Shown piece by piece: positions 14,348 through 25,809 of a stretch of 64,000 nt of DNA. The DNA is taken from positions 4,588,001-4,652,000 of the forward strand of contig NZ_CP016279.1 in NCBI RefSeq assembly GCF_001542625.1, read 5' to 3'. Under the pieces are notes generated by a model. The model did not search any database. It was not told the DNA's origin and saw nothing but the letters and a program-made list of their open reading frames with translations. The stretch is from Streptomyces griseochromogenes. GTDB taxonomy: Bacteria; Actinomycetota; Actinomycetes; Streptomycetales; Streptomycetaceae. Position numbers and translations under genes: made by a program. Within the stretch, counting starts at the first letter, position 1, and every line of letters begins with the position of its first letter.

Positions 14348-16056
14348 ACCCGTTCTCCTTGGTCAGTGCTTGTGGTGGTGGGGAACACCCGTGCGTCGAG
14401 ATCGGTGGTGACGCGTCGCGCGGCCAGTCCCCGCTGCCACTTGCCGCTCGTGGTGCGGGGGATCCACCGGGGTTTGACCACGTAGACCTGCACCTGGGAC
14501 AGATCCAGCTCGGCCGCCACCCGTCTGCGGACCTCCCCGTACACCGTGGCGGGATCGTCACCGGCCTCCACGATGACGCCGATCCGCTCGCCGCCCTCGG
14601 CATCGTTGTCAGCGAAGGCGACGCAGCGGCGGCGGTACACGCCCGGCACGGCGCGCGCCACCCGCTCGACGTCGTCGGGGAAGAAGTTCTGGCCGCGCAC
14701 CACGATCATCTCCTTGCGCCGCCCGGTGACGTACAACTCGCCGTCGAGCAGGAAACCGAGGTCGCCGGTGCGCAGCCAGCCGCCGTCGAACGCCGCCTTC
14801 GTCGCCTCGGCATCGCGGAAGTACCCGGTGGTCACCGATCCGCCGGCGATCTGGATCTCGCCGAGCACTCCGTCCGCGGCAACCGCCCCGCCTTCGTCGA
14901 CGATCCGGAGGTCGATGCCGTGCACCGCCCGTCCGACCGAGACGACCGGTTTGGCCGTGGGCGCGCTCTCGTCGACGGTTCGTGCGGTGCCGGTCCTGGC
15001 GAGTTCGCGGCGGTCCACCGCGCGGATCGTCGCGGTGTCACCGGGGCTGGGGTAGCTGATCGACAAGGTGGCCTCGGCCATGCCGTACACCGGGTACATC
15101 ACCGACGGATCGACGCCGCTGGGCGCCAGGGCCTCGGTGAACCGTCGTACGGTGGCCGCGCTGACCGGTTCGGCGCCGTTGAACGCCAGCCGCCAGCTGG
15201 ACAGATCGAGCGCGGCGAGCCGCTCCGCCGGCACGCTGTCGAGCAGGTGGTCGTAGGAGAAGTTGGGTCCGGTGAGCACCGTTGCGCGGTGTGCGGCGAA
15301 GTGCTGGAGCACCTCGCCCGGGCGGCGGAGGAAGGACATCGGGGCGAAGACGTGGACGTCGGCGCCGTTGAGCCAGTGCGACTGCAGCCCGATCAGGCCC
15401 ATGTCGTGGAAGGTCGGCACCCACTGCACGAACACGTCGTCCGGGCTGAAGGCGCCCGACACCACGCAGGAGCGCAGGCCGGCCATGGTGGTCCGATGCG
15501 GCAGCATCACGCCCTTGGGCAGGCTGGTGCTGCCAGAGGTGAACTGGACGACGGCCAGCGAGTCCGGCTCGACGGCGGGCAGGGTGCGCGGGTTGCCGAT
15601 GCCACCGGGCGAAGGCGAGGGTACGAGGGTCAAGTCGGCCCGCAGGGTGGCCAGTTCACGGCCGAGCGTGTCGTAGTCGCTGTCCAGCACGAGGTGGCTG
15701 ATGCCGGCGACGTCCGTGATGCGCGCCAGTCGCTGGGCGACCGCTCGCACGTCCGTGAAGCCGGCCTGGACGGGCAGCACGCTGATCGCCGCCCCGGCCC
15801 GCCAGAGCCCGAAGATCGTGGTGAAGAAACGGGCGGCGGTGGGCACCAGCACACCCACGATGTCACCGGGCCGCACCCCGGCGCGCAGAAACTCGTGCGC
15901 GGCCGCCGCCGATGCCGATTCGAGGTCCGCAGCGGTGATGTCGTCGCCGGCGGTGGGAAATCTCGCGCGGGAATCCGGTGAGGCCTTTGCTAATCGGGCC
16001 AGGCTTTCCCCCAGGGTCTCCCCGTCCAGGAGAGCTGGTCGCATGCGGCGCTGCAA
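14344..16056 (-). CDS. Fatty acyl-AMP ligase (FAAL), starter activation
   Basis: 570 residues. It has the AMP-binding P-loop QFTSGSTSLPKG (171-182), the FNGAEPV block typical of FAALs, YGMAEAT, WLRTGDLG, VTGRRKEMI and the C-terminal catalytic lysine in TTSGKWQRG. The segment around AVDRRELART and VSVGRAVHG also matches the FAAL rather than the CoA-ligase pattern. FAALs form acyl adenylates and hand the chain to an ACP instead of CoA. As first gene of the operon it should load a fatty acid onto the ACP at 12682-12957. I chose the TTG start at 16056 because an AGGGG Shine-Dalgarno lies seven bases before it; an in-frame ATG at 16044 is less well placed. Its stop overlaps the next gene by four bases. 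Confidence 0.92.
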   Translation of the reverse strand: MQRRMRPALLDGETLGESLARLAKASPDSRARFPTAGDDITAADLESASAAAAHEFLRAGVRPGDIVGVLVPTAARFFTTIFGLWRAGAAISVLPVQAGFTDVRAVAQRLARITDVAGISHLVLDSDYDTLGRELATLRADLTLVPSPSPGGIGNPRTLPAVEPDSLAVVQFTSGSTSLPKGVMLPHRTTMAGLRSCVVSGAFSPDDVFVQWVPTFHDMGLIGLQSHWLNGADVHVFAPMSFLRRPGEVLQHFAAHRATVLTGPNFSYDHLLDSVPAERLAALDLSSWRLAFNGAEPVSAATVRRFTEALAPSGVDPSVMYPVYGMAEATLSISYPSPGDTATIRAVDRRELARTGTARTVDESAPTAKPVVSVGRAVHGIDLRIVDEGGAVAADGVLGEIQIAGGSVTTGYFRDAEATKAAFDGGWLRTGDLGFLLDGELYVTGRRKEMIVVRGQNFFPDDVERVARAVPGVYRRRCVAFADNDAEGGERIGVIVEAGDDPATVYGEVRRRVAAELDLSQVQVYVVKPRWIPRTTSGKWQRGLAARRVTTDLDARVFPTTTSTDQGERV

Positions 16057-16355
16057 GATGATTCCCCTCGGTGGTCAGTGGGATCGAGCCCTTGTCGACG
16101 GGTTATATCAAGTGGGAAGTAAAGACGCGCTGCGTATCACAGATATCGCAGATGGCATTGTTTATTTCGCGTCGAAAGATTTTAATAAATTAGTTGGAGG
16201 CTCTGACGGGTGTCAATGTCGCACTTGAACACCGAACGTGCGGCGTCCGACTCGACGCGCCCGTCGAGTGATGCACGTCACACTCATTGCCGTCACATCT
16301 CTCCGGGCCGTTCCGTCAGAGCGGTGTAGCCAACAGCAAGGGGACAGGAGTCACC
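16057..16355. other. Divergent intergenic region with AT-rich core
   Basis: This 299-base gap separates the leftward biosynthetic operon from the rightward AhpD-like gene. About 16085-16200 is strikingly AT-rich for this window, with TTTATT (16161-16166) facing AATAAA (16184-16189). It holds the promoter described separately and probably binding sites for a cluster regulator. No coding sequence was found. Confidence 0.6.
16187..16216 (-). promoter_or_regulatory. Putative promoter of the starter/PKS operon
   Basis: On the minus strand there is TTGACA (16216-16211), an 18-base spacer and TAATTT (16192-16187). The -35 is perfect and the -10 fits TAnnnT. Transcription would begin near 16180, leaving a leader of about 120 bases before the TTG start of the ligase. 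The assignment rests on sequence alone. Confidence 0.45.
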
Positions 16356-16829
16356 ATGGACGCTCGTTTGAACCTCTTCGGAAACCCGGTCGCGGGCAAG
16401 TTTCTGAGGTACATCAACTCGGCCGGCAAGGCGGTCTCGGACTCGGCCCTCCCGGCCGCGACGCAGGAACTGGTGAAGCTCCGCGCCAGTCAGATCAACG
16501 GCTGCGGCTTCTGTACCGACATGCACAGCAAGGACGCCGCCGCGGCCGGCGAGACCGCGGTGCGCCTCAATCTGGTCGCCGCCTGGCGGGAGGCCACGGT
16601 CTTCACCGACGCCGAGCGCGCCGCTCTGGAACTGACCGAGCAGGGCACCCGGATCGCCGACGCGGCCGGCGGCGTCACGGACGAGGCGTGGTCGAACGCC
16701 GCCAAGCACTACGACGAGGACCAGCTCGCCGCCCTGGTCTCGCTCATCGCTCTCATCAACGCCTACAACCGGCTGAATGTGATCGTTCAGCAGCCGGCCG
16801 GCGACTATCAGCCCGGTCAGTTCGGATAA
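16356..16829 (+). CDS. AhpD-like carboxymuconolactone decarboxylase family protein
   Basis: 157 residues. The CMD-family redox motif is CGFC (Cys50, Cys53) followed by TDMHSKDA, the proton-relay histidine arrangement seen in AhpD-type alkylhydroperoxidases. Such proteins reduce peroxides or partner peroxiredoxins in the cytoplasm. The start at 16356 is preceded by GGACAGGAG; an in-frame ATG at 16287 lacks a good site and would add a non-conserved extension. It is transcribed away from the PKS operon and probably marks the right border of that cluster. The physiological substrate is unknown. Confidence 0.85.
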   Translation: MDARLNLFGNPVAGKFLRYINSAGKAVSDSALPAATQELVKLRASQINGCGFCTDMHSKDAAAAGETAVRLNLVAAWREATVFTDAERAALELTEQGTRIADAAGGVTDEAWSNAAKHYDEDQLAALVSLIALINAYNRLNVIVQQPAGDYQPGQFG

Positions 16830-16870
16830 GGATTCCACGTAGGTCCCGGCCGGGTCACTCACTTACCTGC

Positions 16871-17026
16871 TCACCAATAGTGACGCCGGCCGGCGACTGC
16901 GTGACCCATGGAACCCAGGATCCAGAAGATCGCGCCGATCACCAGCAGGATGACGCCGATGGTCCACAGGATGGATATGCCGGTCACGAAGCCGACAACG
17001 AGCAGGATGATGCCGAGGGCAATCAT
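16871..17026 (-). CDS. Small hydrophobic membrane protein (DUF6131-like)
   Basis: 51 residues. The sequence begins MIALGIILLVVGF, has two hydrophobic segments (about 2-19 and 21-37) joined by a short turn, and ends in a basic RRHYW tail. An excellent GGAGG precedes the ATG at 17026 (GCAGGAGGCACATC). This matches a very common actinobacterial small-protein family that I recognise as DUF6131-like; its function is unknown. It stands alone between the AhpD-like gene and the aquaporin. Confidence 0.8.
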   Translation of the reverse strand: MIALGIILLVVGFVTGISILWTIGVILLVIGAIFWILGSMGHAVAGRRHYW

Positions 17027-17088
17027 GATGTGCCTCCTGCCGTGGGGGATGGTTCTCCCTTCCTAGTGCCCCGAAACGGGACATATTC

Positions 17089-17886
17089 TCAATCCGCCGT
17101 CGTGCGGTGTGCCGCGCCCTCTGCCTCGTCGTGGGCGGGACGCCCGTACAGCACCGCCACTGCGACCAGCCCGCATGCGGCCCCGGTCAGCTGGGCCGCG
17201 ATGAACGGGACGAGCGAGGCGGGGGCGATCCCGGCCGGGGTGTCGGTGAGGGAACGGCCGATGGTCATCGCGGGGTTGGCGAAGGCGGTCGAGGAGGTGA
17301 ACCAGTAGGCCGCCCCGATGTAGGAGGCCACGGCGACCGGCGCCAGCCGGGCACGGCCGGTGCGCTCCAGGCCGAGGACGAGCAGGATCAGCCCGGCGGT
17401 GGCGACGGCCTCGCTCAGCCAGAGGTGCCAGGCGGACCGCTCGTGGGTGGAGAGCCTCACCAGCGGCCGCGCGAACATGGCGTCGGCCAGGATCGCTCCG
17501 CCGACCGCCCCGGCCACCTGTGCCGGTATGTACGCGCCGACCTCGCGCAGGGTCGGCCCGGGGCCGTGGCGGCGGCCGGCGTACCAGGCGGAGAGGGTGA
17601 CGGCGGGGTTGAGGTGCGCCCCGGACACCGGCCCCAGCAGCGCGATCAGCACGCCCAGGCCGAAGACGGCGGTGAGTGAGGCGGCCAGCAACCGCACGCC
17701 GGAGTCGTGCGACAGCTGGGCGGCCTGGATCCCGGAGCCGACGGCGACAGCCACGAGCAGCCCTGTCCCTACGGCCTCGGCGGCGACGCGACGAGCCAGG
17801 GGCCGGGTCGTACGGTGTGATGCGCGGCCGGCGTGCACGGGCTGCCCGGCGGCATCCGACTCGCGGGGCGGCGCTTGACTGTTCAT
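17089..17886 (-). CDS. MIP/aquaporin family channel
   Basis: 265 residues starting at MNSQAPP. Six hydrophobic segments and both half-helix boxes are present: HLNPAVTL and FANPAMTI. MIP channels pass water, glycerol or small neutral solutes such as arsenite. The Thr after the second NPA box and the NPAM variant do not let me choose between water and solute specificity. The open frame extends 60 codons further upstream but without family similarity; the start at 17886 is more plausible. No arsenic-resistance genes are adjacent, so an arsenite role is not supported by context. Confidence 0.85.
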   Translation of the reverse strand: MNSQAPPRESDAAGQPVHAGRASHRTTRPLARRVAAEAVGTGLLVAVAVGSGIQAAQLSHDSGVRLLAASLTAVFGLGVLIALLGPVSGAHLNPAVTLSAWYAGRRHGPGPTLREVGAYIPAQVAGAVGGAILADAMFARPLVRLSTHERSAWHLWLSEAVATAGLILLVLGLERTGRARLAPVAVASYIGAAYWFTSSTAFANPAMTIGRSLTDTPAGIAPASLVPFIAAQLTGAACGLVAVAVLYGRPAHDEAEGAAHRTTAD

Positions 17887-18090
17887 GAGTGGCAGTCTGT
17901 GTGTGCCCCGAGTCGCAGGACAGTGGAGGAACACCCCATCTTGGGCGGGGTTGTTCGTCGGTTGAACGGTGATCGGCCTTGCCTCTCTGTTCTGCGCGAA
18001 GTCTGATTTCTTCCGGTTCGGTCCGCAGGTGGGTCTGGGCCCACCCACCCGTATGTCCAGGCCCATACCGCAGCCCTGTCGCGCTTCGTA

Positions 18091-18111
18091 GTGTCGGTAT
18101 CACGACGACAC
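18091..18111. promoter_or_regulatory. Inverted repeat upstream of small membrane protein
   Basis: GTGTCG (18091-18096) and CGACAC (18106-18111) form perfect six-base arms around nine bases. They end 15 bases before the start codon of the next gene, where a repressor could block transcription or translation. This is a weak signal because the arms are short. Confidence 0.3.
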
Positions 18112-18126
18112 GGAAAGAAGAAGGAC

Positions 18127-18567
18127 ATGGCTACCACCAACCGCACCACGACCGAGACCGCTCATCTCAACGACCCTGAGATCCAGGGAGCGTTCAACAA
18201 GGTGAAGAAGCTCGCTGTGATCTACGGCGTGTTCGACGCCATCGTGCTCGCCACGGTCATCGGGCTTTCGGTCGCCGGGCACAAGGAGGTCGGATTCGTG
18301 TGGGGCCGGTCCTGCGCGGTGTTCGCGAGTGCCGTGGCCCTCTACTTCCTGACCAACAACGCTTCCCGTGGCGAGCGTTCGGCCTACAAGCGGATCCGCA
18401 TCATCTCGACCGTCCTGCCGATCGCGATCGTCGGCGTCGACCTGATCCCCGGCATCTGCCCGCCCTGGTTCGCCGTGATGCAGGCCGTGTGCGCCGTTCC
18501 CCTCGCCATCGCCGGCTTCACCATCAACGGATCCAAGATGCGCGCCGCCTTCCCCAAGAACGCCTGA
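18127..18567 (+). CDS. Hypothetical four-helix membrane protein
   Basis: 146 residues starting MATTNRTTTE, after an AAGAAGAAGGAC Shine-Dalgarno. A polar N-terminus of about 35 residues is followed by four hydrophobic segments (about 33-55, 60-80, 93-113 and 116-136) and the end FPKNA. I do not recognise a characterised family; it resembles small conserved Streptomyces membrane proteins. It is monocistronic, being closed by a strong terminator directly downstream. Confidence 0.75.
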   Translation: MATTNRTTTETAHLNDPEIQGAFNKVKKLAVIYGVFDAIVLATVIGLSVAGHKEVGFVWGRSCAVFASAVALYFLTNNASRGERSAYKRIRIISTVLPIAIVGVDLIPGICPPWFAVMQAVCAVPLAIAGFTINGSKMRAAFPKNA

Positions 18568-18619
18568 GCGAACTCCGGCCGGCCAGGACGCGGTTGAGGC
18601 CGACCGGAGACTTCGCGCG

Positions 18620-18652
18620 AGGCCGGGCCCGGCATATCGCCGGGCCCGGCCT
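18620..18652 (+). terminator. Strong intrinsic terminator
   Basis: A perfect 14-bp stem, AGGCCGGGCCCGGC with GCCGGGCCCGGCCT, closes over a five-base ATATC loop and is followed by TT. It lies about 50 bases after the membrane-protein stop at 18567. Confidence 0.85.
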
Positions 18653-18895
18653 TTGCCGTGTCCGGCCACGGCCGACGACTGGACGAGGTGGACGGCCGCA
18701 CGCGCACCACCCGCCGAGAGCCTGCCGCAGGCCGTCCCGAACCCTGCGCCAGGACGTGCGCCGAGCCTGCCGGACCATCATGCGGGCCCACAAGGCACTG
18801 CCGGACGACGGGCCGATCCTCCCCTCGGCGATCCAGGTGGTCACACCGTTCGATCTGCCGCCCGACGTCGCCGCCGCGCCGTGCACGGAGTGACC

Positions 18896-19486
18896 TCCGG
18901 GGCCCTGGTGGGCGAAGGACGCTGGTCGGGAATCCTCGACCACTTCGCCTGGCGCTTGATCTACCTGCTGCCCATCCCCGCCTCGCTGCTCGCCGTGGCC
19001 TTCGCCGCGCGGCTGCTGACCGACTCGCGGGCACCGGGCTCGCGCCGGCTGGACCGGCCCGGCCAGATCACCGCCGCGCTGGCGATCACCGCGCTGGTCT
19101 ACGGGATCATCCAAGGGGGAGCCGAGTCCTTCACCGAACCGAAGGTCATGGTCGTGCTGTCCACGGCCGCCGTAGCCGCCGTCGCGTTCGTCCTGCTGGA
19201 ACGTGCCGGCTCCAGCCCGATGCCGGACCTGGCCCTGTTCCGCAGCCCGGCCTTCACCGCCACCGCCCTGATCGCCATGATCAGCTTCCTGGGCCTGATC
19301 GGCTTCTTCTTCGCCCTCAGCCTCTACTTCGCCATGGTCCAGCGGCTGTCCACCCTGGACGCCGCCTGGTGCCTGCTGTACCGGTATCTGAGCAAGCAGA
19401 TCGGCGCACTCCCCGGAGTGCAGACCGTCGAGACGGCCCTCAGCCTGCGCCGGATCAAGCAACTGACCTACGAACCGACCCGCTGA
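18896..19486 (+). pseudogene. Remnant chimera: MFS drug transporter fragment joined to Lrp/AsnC C-terminus
   Basis: From about 18896 the frame encodes an internal part of a DHA2-type MFS transporter: GALVG, DHFAWRLIYLLPIP, several membrane helices and an SPMPDLALFRSPAF block. It has neither the N-terminal helices nor the C-terminal half. After STLDAA the same frame switches to LSKQIGALPGVQTVETAL and RRIKQLTYE, the C-terminal end of an Lrp/AsnC regulator. Two unrelated genes have thus been fused by deletion and neither is complete. Bases 18653-18895 hold no recognisable gene. Upstream in-frame ATG codons give only low-complexity sequence. A functional short protein is unlikely. Confidence 0.7.
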
Positions 19487-19648
19487 GGCGGTCCGGCGGC
19501 GCTCCTCCTCCCGACGGCGGCATCGCCGCCCGGGTCTCCTCCGACGCCCCGGCCGCTCTCGTCGCTCCGGCCAACCGCACGCCTGCGACCAGCCGGCACA
19601 GGACACCCGACCGAGTCGGCTCACGAGCGTGCCCTCTACGCTTCGGTC

Positions 19649-20428
19649 ATGATCACGCAGACCTACCTCTCCGAACTCTTCTCGCTGGACGGCCGTGTCG
19701 CCCTGGTGACCGGCGGCAGTTCCGGCATCGGCCGGGCCATCGCCGGGGCACTGGCGCGGGCCGGGGCGAGCGTGGTGATCGTGGCCCGCAAGGAGGCGGA
19801 GCTGGCGGCGACGGTCGACGAGCTGACGGCCGACGGGTGCCGGGCGGCCTGGGTCAGCGGCGACCTGAGCACGCGCGAGGGCGTGCGTGCGGCGGCCGAC
19901 GAAGCGGCACGGACGTTCGGGGAGCCCGACATCCTCGTCAACTGCGCCGGAGTCAACCTGAGGCCGCCGATGGGCGAGCTGGGCGAGGACGTGTGGGACA
20001 CCACCATGGCCCTGAACCTGGAGGCGCCCTTCCTGCTGGGCCAGAGGTTCGGGCCGGGCATGGCCGAACGGGGCTTCGGCCGGATCATCCACATCACCTC
20101 CCAGCAGGCACACCGGGCCTTCGTGCGGAGCGGTGCCTACGGCGTGTCCAAGGGGGCGCTGGAGTCGCTGGCCCGCTCCCAGGCCGAGGCATGGTCCCCC
20201 CACGGCGTCACCTGCAACACACTGGTGCCCGGCTTCGTGATGACGCCGCTCAACACACAGCTGTCGTCCGACCCCGAGAAGGTGGCGGCGCTGGCCGCGC
20301 GCACACTGATCGGGCGCAACGGGCTGGCCGAGGACTTCGCCGGCGCGGCCGTGTTCCTCGCCGGCCCCGCCTCCGCCTACGTCACGGGCCAGTCGATCTT
20401 CGTCGACGGCGGGTTCTCCGTCCACTGA
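19649..20428 (+). CDS. SDR family NAD(P)-dependent oxidoreductase
   Basis: 259 residues, classical short-chain dehydrogenase length. It has TGGSSGIG (cofactor binding, about 21-28), NCAG, the catalytic S-Y-x3-K arrangement (HITSQQAH, YGVSK) and a C-terminal FVDGGFSVH typical of gluconate 5-dehydrogenase or 3-oxoacyl-ACP-reductase-like SDRs. It interconverts an alcohol and a ketone; the substrate is unknown. It is preceded by the decayed MFS/Lrp region and followed by 286 bases without a gene before the UvrA-like ATPase, so it is probably its own unit. Confidence 0.88.
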   Translation: MITQTYLSELFSLDGRVALVTGGSSGIGRAIAGALARAGASVVIVARKEAELAATVDELTADGCRAAWVSGDLSTREGVRAAADEAARTFGEPDILVNCAGVNLRPPMGELGEDVWDTTMALNLEAPFLLGQRFGPGMAERGFGRIIHITSQQAHRAFVRSGAYGVSKGALESLARSQAEAWSPHGVTCNTLVPGFVMTPLNTQLSSDPEKVAALAARTLIGRNGLAEDFAGAAVFLAGPASAYVTGQSIFVDGGFSVH

Positions 20429-20714
20429 GCCGCCTGACGTCGCGCGTGGCCGAGCAGGCGACCGTACCGGTCAGGAATCGAGAAGCGTGGTCCCCGGGCC
20501 GCCAGCTAGCGTGGCGGTCACGGACATCACGACGCACCCGAGCCACCACCGAGCCGCCCGGTCACCACAGATCGGCCGGCCGGGACCGAACTGTGCCGGA
20601 GTCCGCGCGGACTAGGCGCACCGGACGTATTGTTCGGAGCCGGTCGGACCGAGCGAGGCGACACCGACGGAGACCGCGCGGGGCTCCCGCCCGAGAGACG
20701 GAGACACGATAAGC

Positions 20715-23108
<2,394 letters not shown>

Positions 23109-23325
23109 CCGAGACCCGCGCGGCAGTGTTCCGGGCCGGTGCTCACGCGCCCGCCCGGAACGCCGCCGACCGCGACGACGTATGCCCGCTCCAGCCCCTG
23201 CACGCGTTCCGCCGCCGACACAGGTCTCTCCGCGCCGCTTCACCTGAAGGTGTGGTGAGCGCGGACATACACGGACATATATCGAGAGGGCGGGAACCAG
23301 TAGCAGCCCGGCTCGGTACGTTGGC

Positions 23326-25716
23326 GTGGTGCGGCGGATCGGGGAGTTCACCGTGGAACGGCGCCTCGGCGCCGGCGGTATGGGCGTGGTGTACCTGGCG
23401 CGCAGCCCTGCCGGACGGCGGGTGGCGCTGAAGGTGATCCGCCCCGAGTACGCCGACGAGCCGCACTTCCGTGCCCGGTTCCGGCACGAGGTGGCGGCGG
23501 CCCGCAAGGTGAGCGGGGCCTTCACGGCGTCCGTGGTGGACGCCGACCCGGACGGCGATCCGCCGTGGCTGGCCACGCAGTACGTCGTCGGCGACTCGCT
23601 CGACGCGCGCGTGCGATCTCGCGGCCCGCTGCCCGTGGCCGACGTCGTCCGACTGGCCGGCCAGCTCGCGGAGGCGCTGCGCGACATCCACCGGCAGGGG
23701 ATCGTGCACCGCGACCTGAAGCCCGCCAACGTCTTGCTCGCCGCCGACGGCGTACGGGTCATCGACTTCGGCATCGCCCGGTCCGTCACCCGGAGCCGGG
23801 CGCTGACGCGCAGCGGTGCCATGGTCGGCACCCCCGCCTTCATGGCACCGGAGCAACTGGACTCGGCCCGGGCGATCTCCCCGGCGACGGATGTGTTCGC
23901 CCTGGGGAGTGTGCTGGCCTTCGCCGCGCTGGGCCGCAGCCCCTTCGAGGACCCCGAGGCCGCCGGCCTGGAACCGATCGCGGTCGCCTTCGCGGTGGTC
24001 CACAAGGAGCCGGACCTGGCCGGTCTCCCCGCTTCGTTGCGCCCGCTGGTGGCCCGCTGTCTGTCCAAGCACCCTGCCCGCCGGCCGGACCTGGACGAGG
24101 TGCTGCGCCTGGCGACCTCGGTCGGCGGGGGATCCGACGACCGGGGCCGCGTGTGTCCGGCGCGGCGCCGGCGGCCGGTCCGGGCGGCGGTCGCCCCGCT
24201 CGCCGTACTCTGCGTACTCGCCCTCCTCCTTCTCGTGGGCGATGTGTCGCGGTCGGCCCCGTCGGCGGTGCTGCCCTGTGCCGACGGACTGAGCGCCCTG
24301 GGCGAGGGCCACATGCGCAGATGTGTCGGCCTGCTGGCGGCGAACGCGTCGGCGGCGGGGCTGCGGCGCTCGTCCAGCCGGGTCGCCGCACCGGTGCTGG
24401 AGCGGATCGCCGCGGAGAACCGGCGGGTCGTGACGGCCGCCGCGAAACCGGGCGGCAGGCCGTACGTGTCGATGGTGTACCTGACGCCCATCACCGAGGA
24501 GTTCGACGGGAGCGCCTCGATGGAGTCGGTCCGGCGCGATCTGGAGGGCGCCTACCCCGCCCAGGTCAGAGCCAACGGGAGACTGACCGACGTACATGCC
24601 GACGCGTCCACGTACCGCGGCCCGCCGGTCCGGGTGCTGTTCGGCCAGACCGGCGGCACCGCCGGGCAGCGGGAGCACACGGTCCGGCAGGTGCTCGGGG
24701 CGCGCCGTGCCGAGCGGATCGTGGCGGCGCTCGGCCTGGGCGGCAGCACCGCCTCCAGCCAGGACATGGTGGAGGAGCTGACGGCCGGCGGCCTGCCCGC
24801 CTTCGGCTCGGTCCTGACCGCCGACTCCTGGGCCGCCGTGCCCGGCCTGGCTCGGGTCGCGCCCGCCAACGCCGACCAGGCGGCGGCCGCCGTGCGCCAC
24901 CTGTCGACCGGCGCGCTCGCCCGCGCGCGGGTCCTGTTCGTGCAGGACATCGCCCCCGGCGACCAGTACACCAGTACACTCGCCGAGCAGTTCCGCGCCC
25001 GGATGCCGGCCGGCCGGATGGTGCGCGCGGAACCCACTCTGTTCGACTCCTCGCGGCCCGGCCTGACCGACACCTTCCGCACCGAACTGGCCGATGTGTG
25101 CAGGGTGAAACCGGACGTCGTCTACTTCGCCGGCCGCGGCACCTCGCTTCCGGACCTCCTGACCGTCCTCGCCGCACGCCCCTGCCCGGACCACCGGATC
25201 ACCGTGATGTCCGGCGACGACACCCTGATGGTCTGGCACGCGAAGGGCTTCGGCCCGCACGAACTGGCCGGCATCCTCGGCAGGGGCGGGATCGACCTCG
25301 TCTACACCGGCCTCGCCCATCCCGGAGCCTGGGACGTGGCGCCGGACGACTTCGATCCGGACCTCGTCGCGCCCTTCCGCGACGGCACGTTCGCGCACAG
25401 CTTTCCGCACAGCGACCTGGACGACGGACGAGCCATCATGATGCACGACGCCCTGCTCACCGCGGCCCGAGCCGTCCAGGAGACACCTGCCGTGCCCGAT
25501 CCCACGGTCGCCGACGTCTACCGGACTCTGTCCCGGCTCCGGAAGACAGGACCGCTGCCGGGCGCGAGCGGCTGGATCGCCATCGGAAACGACGGTGCCC
25601 CGAAGGACAAGGCGATCCCCGTCCTGCGGATCACCCCCGACGGCCGCACCACCGCCATCACGGTCACCTCTGCGGACGGCACCCCGCAGGGCGGGACGGC
25701 ACGGAAGGCTCGGTAG
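23326..25716 (+). CDS. Ser/Thr protein kinase with extracellular substrate-binding-protein-like sensor
   Basis: 796 residues, GTG start. The kinase domain (about 7-265) has GAGGMGVV, Lys36 in VALKVI, HRDLKPAN (Asp130), DFG (147-149), APE and a PASTA-free tail. A transmembrane helix follows at about 285-305. The outer part (about 310-796) looks like a type 1 periplasmic-binding fold of the branched-chain amino-acid receptor kind: paired Rossmann-like segments such as RVLFVQDIAPGDQY, DVVYFAGRG and ITVMSGDDTLM. It is therefore a one-protein sensor kinase that could bind a small extracellular ligand. It is transcribed alone from a GC-rich 217-base leader. Kinase assignment is firm; the sensor fold is inferred from pattern and size. 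Confidence 0.88.
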   Translation: MVRRIGEFTVERRLGAGGMGVVYLARSPAGRRVALKVIRPEYADEPHFRARFRHEVAAARKVSGAFTASVVDADPDGDPPWLATQYVVGDSLDARVRSRGPLPVADVVRLAGQLAEALRDIHRQGIVHRDLKPANVLLAADGVRVIDFGIARSVTRSRALTRSGAMVGTPAFMAPEQLDSARAISPATDVFALGSVLAFAALGRSPFEDPEAAGLEPIAVAFAVVHKEPDLAGLPASLRPLVARCLSKHPARRPDLDEVLRLATSVGGGSDDRGRVCPARRRRPVRAAVAPLAVLCVLALLLLVGDVSRSAPSAVLPCADGLSALGEGHMRRCVGLLAANASAAGLRRSSSRVAAPVLERIAAENRRVVTAAAKPGGRPYVSMVYLTPITEEFDGSASMESVRRDLEGAYPAQVRANGRLTDVHADASTYRGPPVRVLFGQTGGTAGQREHTVRQVLGARRAERIVAALGLGGSTASSQDMVEELTAGGLPAFGSVLTADSWAAVPGLARVAPANADQAAAAVRHLSTGALARARVLFVQDIAPGDQYTSTLAEQFRARMPAGRMVRAEPTLFDSSRPGLTDTFRTELADVCRVKPDVVYFAGRGTSLPDLLTVLAARPCPDHRITVMSGDDTLMVWHAKGFGPHELAGILGRGGIDLVYTGLAHPGAWDVAPDDFDPDLVAPFRDGTFAHSFPHSDLDDGRAIMMHDALLTAARAVQETPAVPDPTVADVYRTLSRLRKTGPLPGASGWIAIGNDGAPKDKAIPVLRITPDGRTTAITVTSADGTPQGGTARKAR

Positions 25717-25809
25717 CCGGCGGGCGCGGCGGCGATCGTCTCAGGGAGGACGGCTCCAGGTGCCGAATTCCGTTGCTTCCCGGACAACCGGTCGCCTACG
25801 GTCCCGATC

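Noticed and set aside
17089..18066. Aquaporin with 60 extra N-terminal residues
   Set aside because: The extension is polar, not family-like and covers the intergenic promoter region. ATG 17886 gives a normal-length channel.
18653..19486. An intact membrane transporter gene
   Set aside because: Only an internal part of a DHA2 transporter is present. The frame then changes into an Lrp C-terminus, so it was recorded as a pseudogene.
18524..20425. Leftward 633-codon open frame antisense to the SDR region
   Set aside because: There are no domain features, and the rightward strand encodes a clear SDR with TGGSSGIG and YGVSK.
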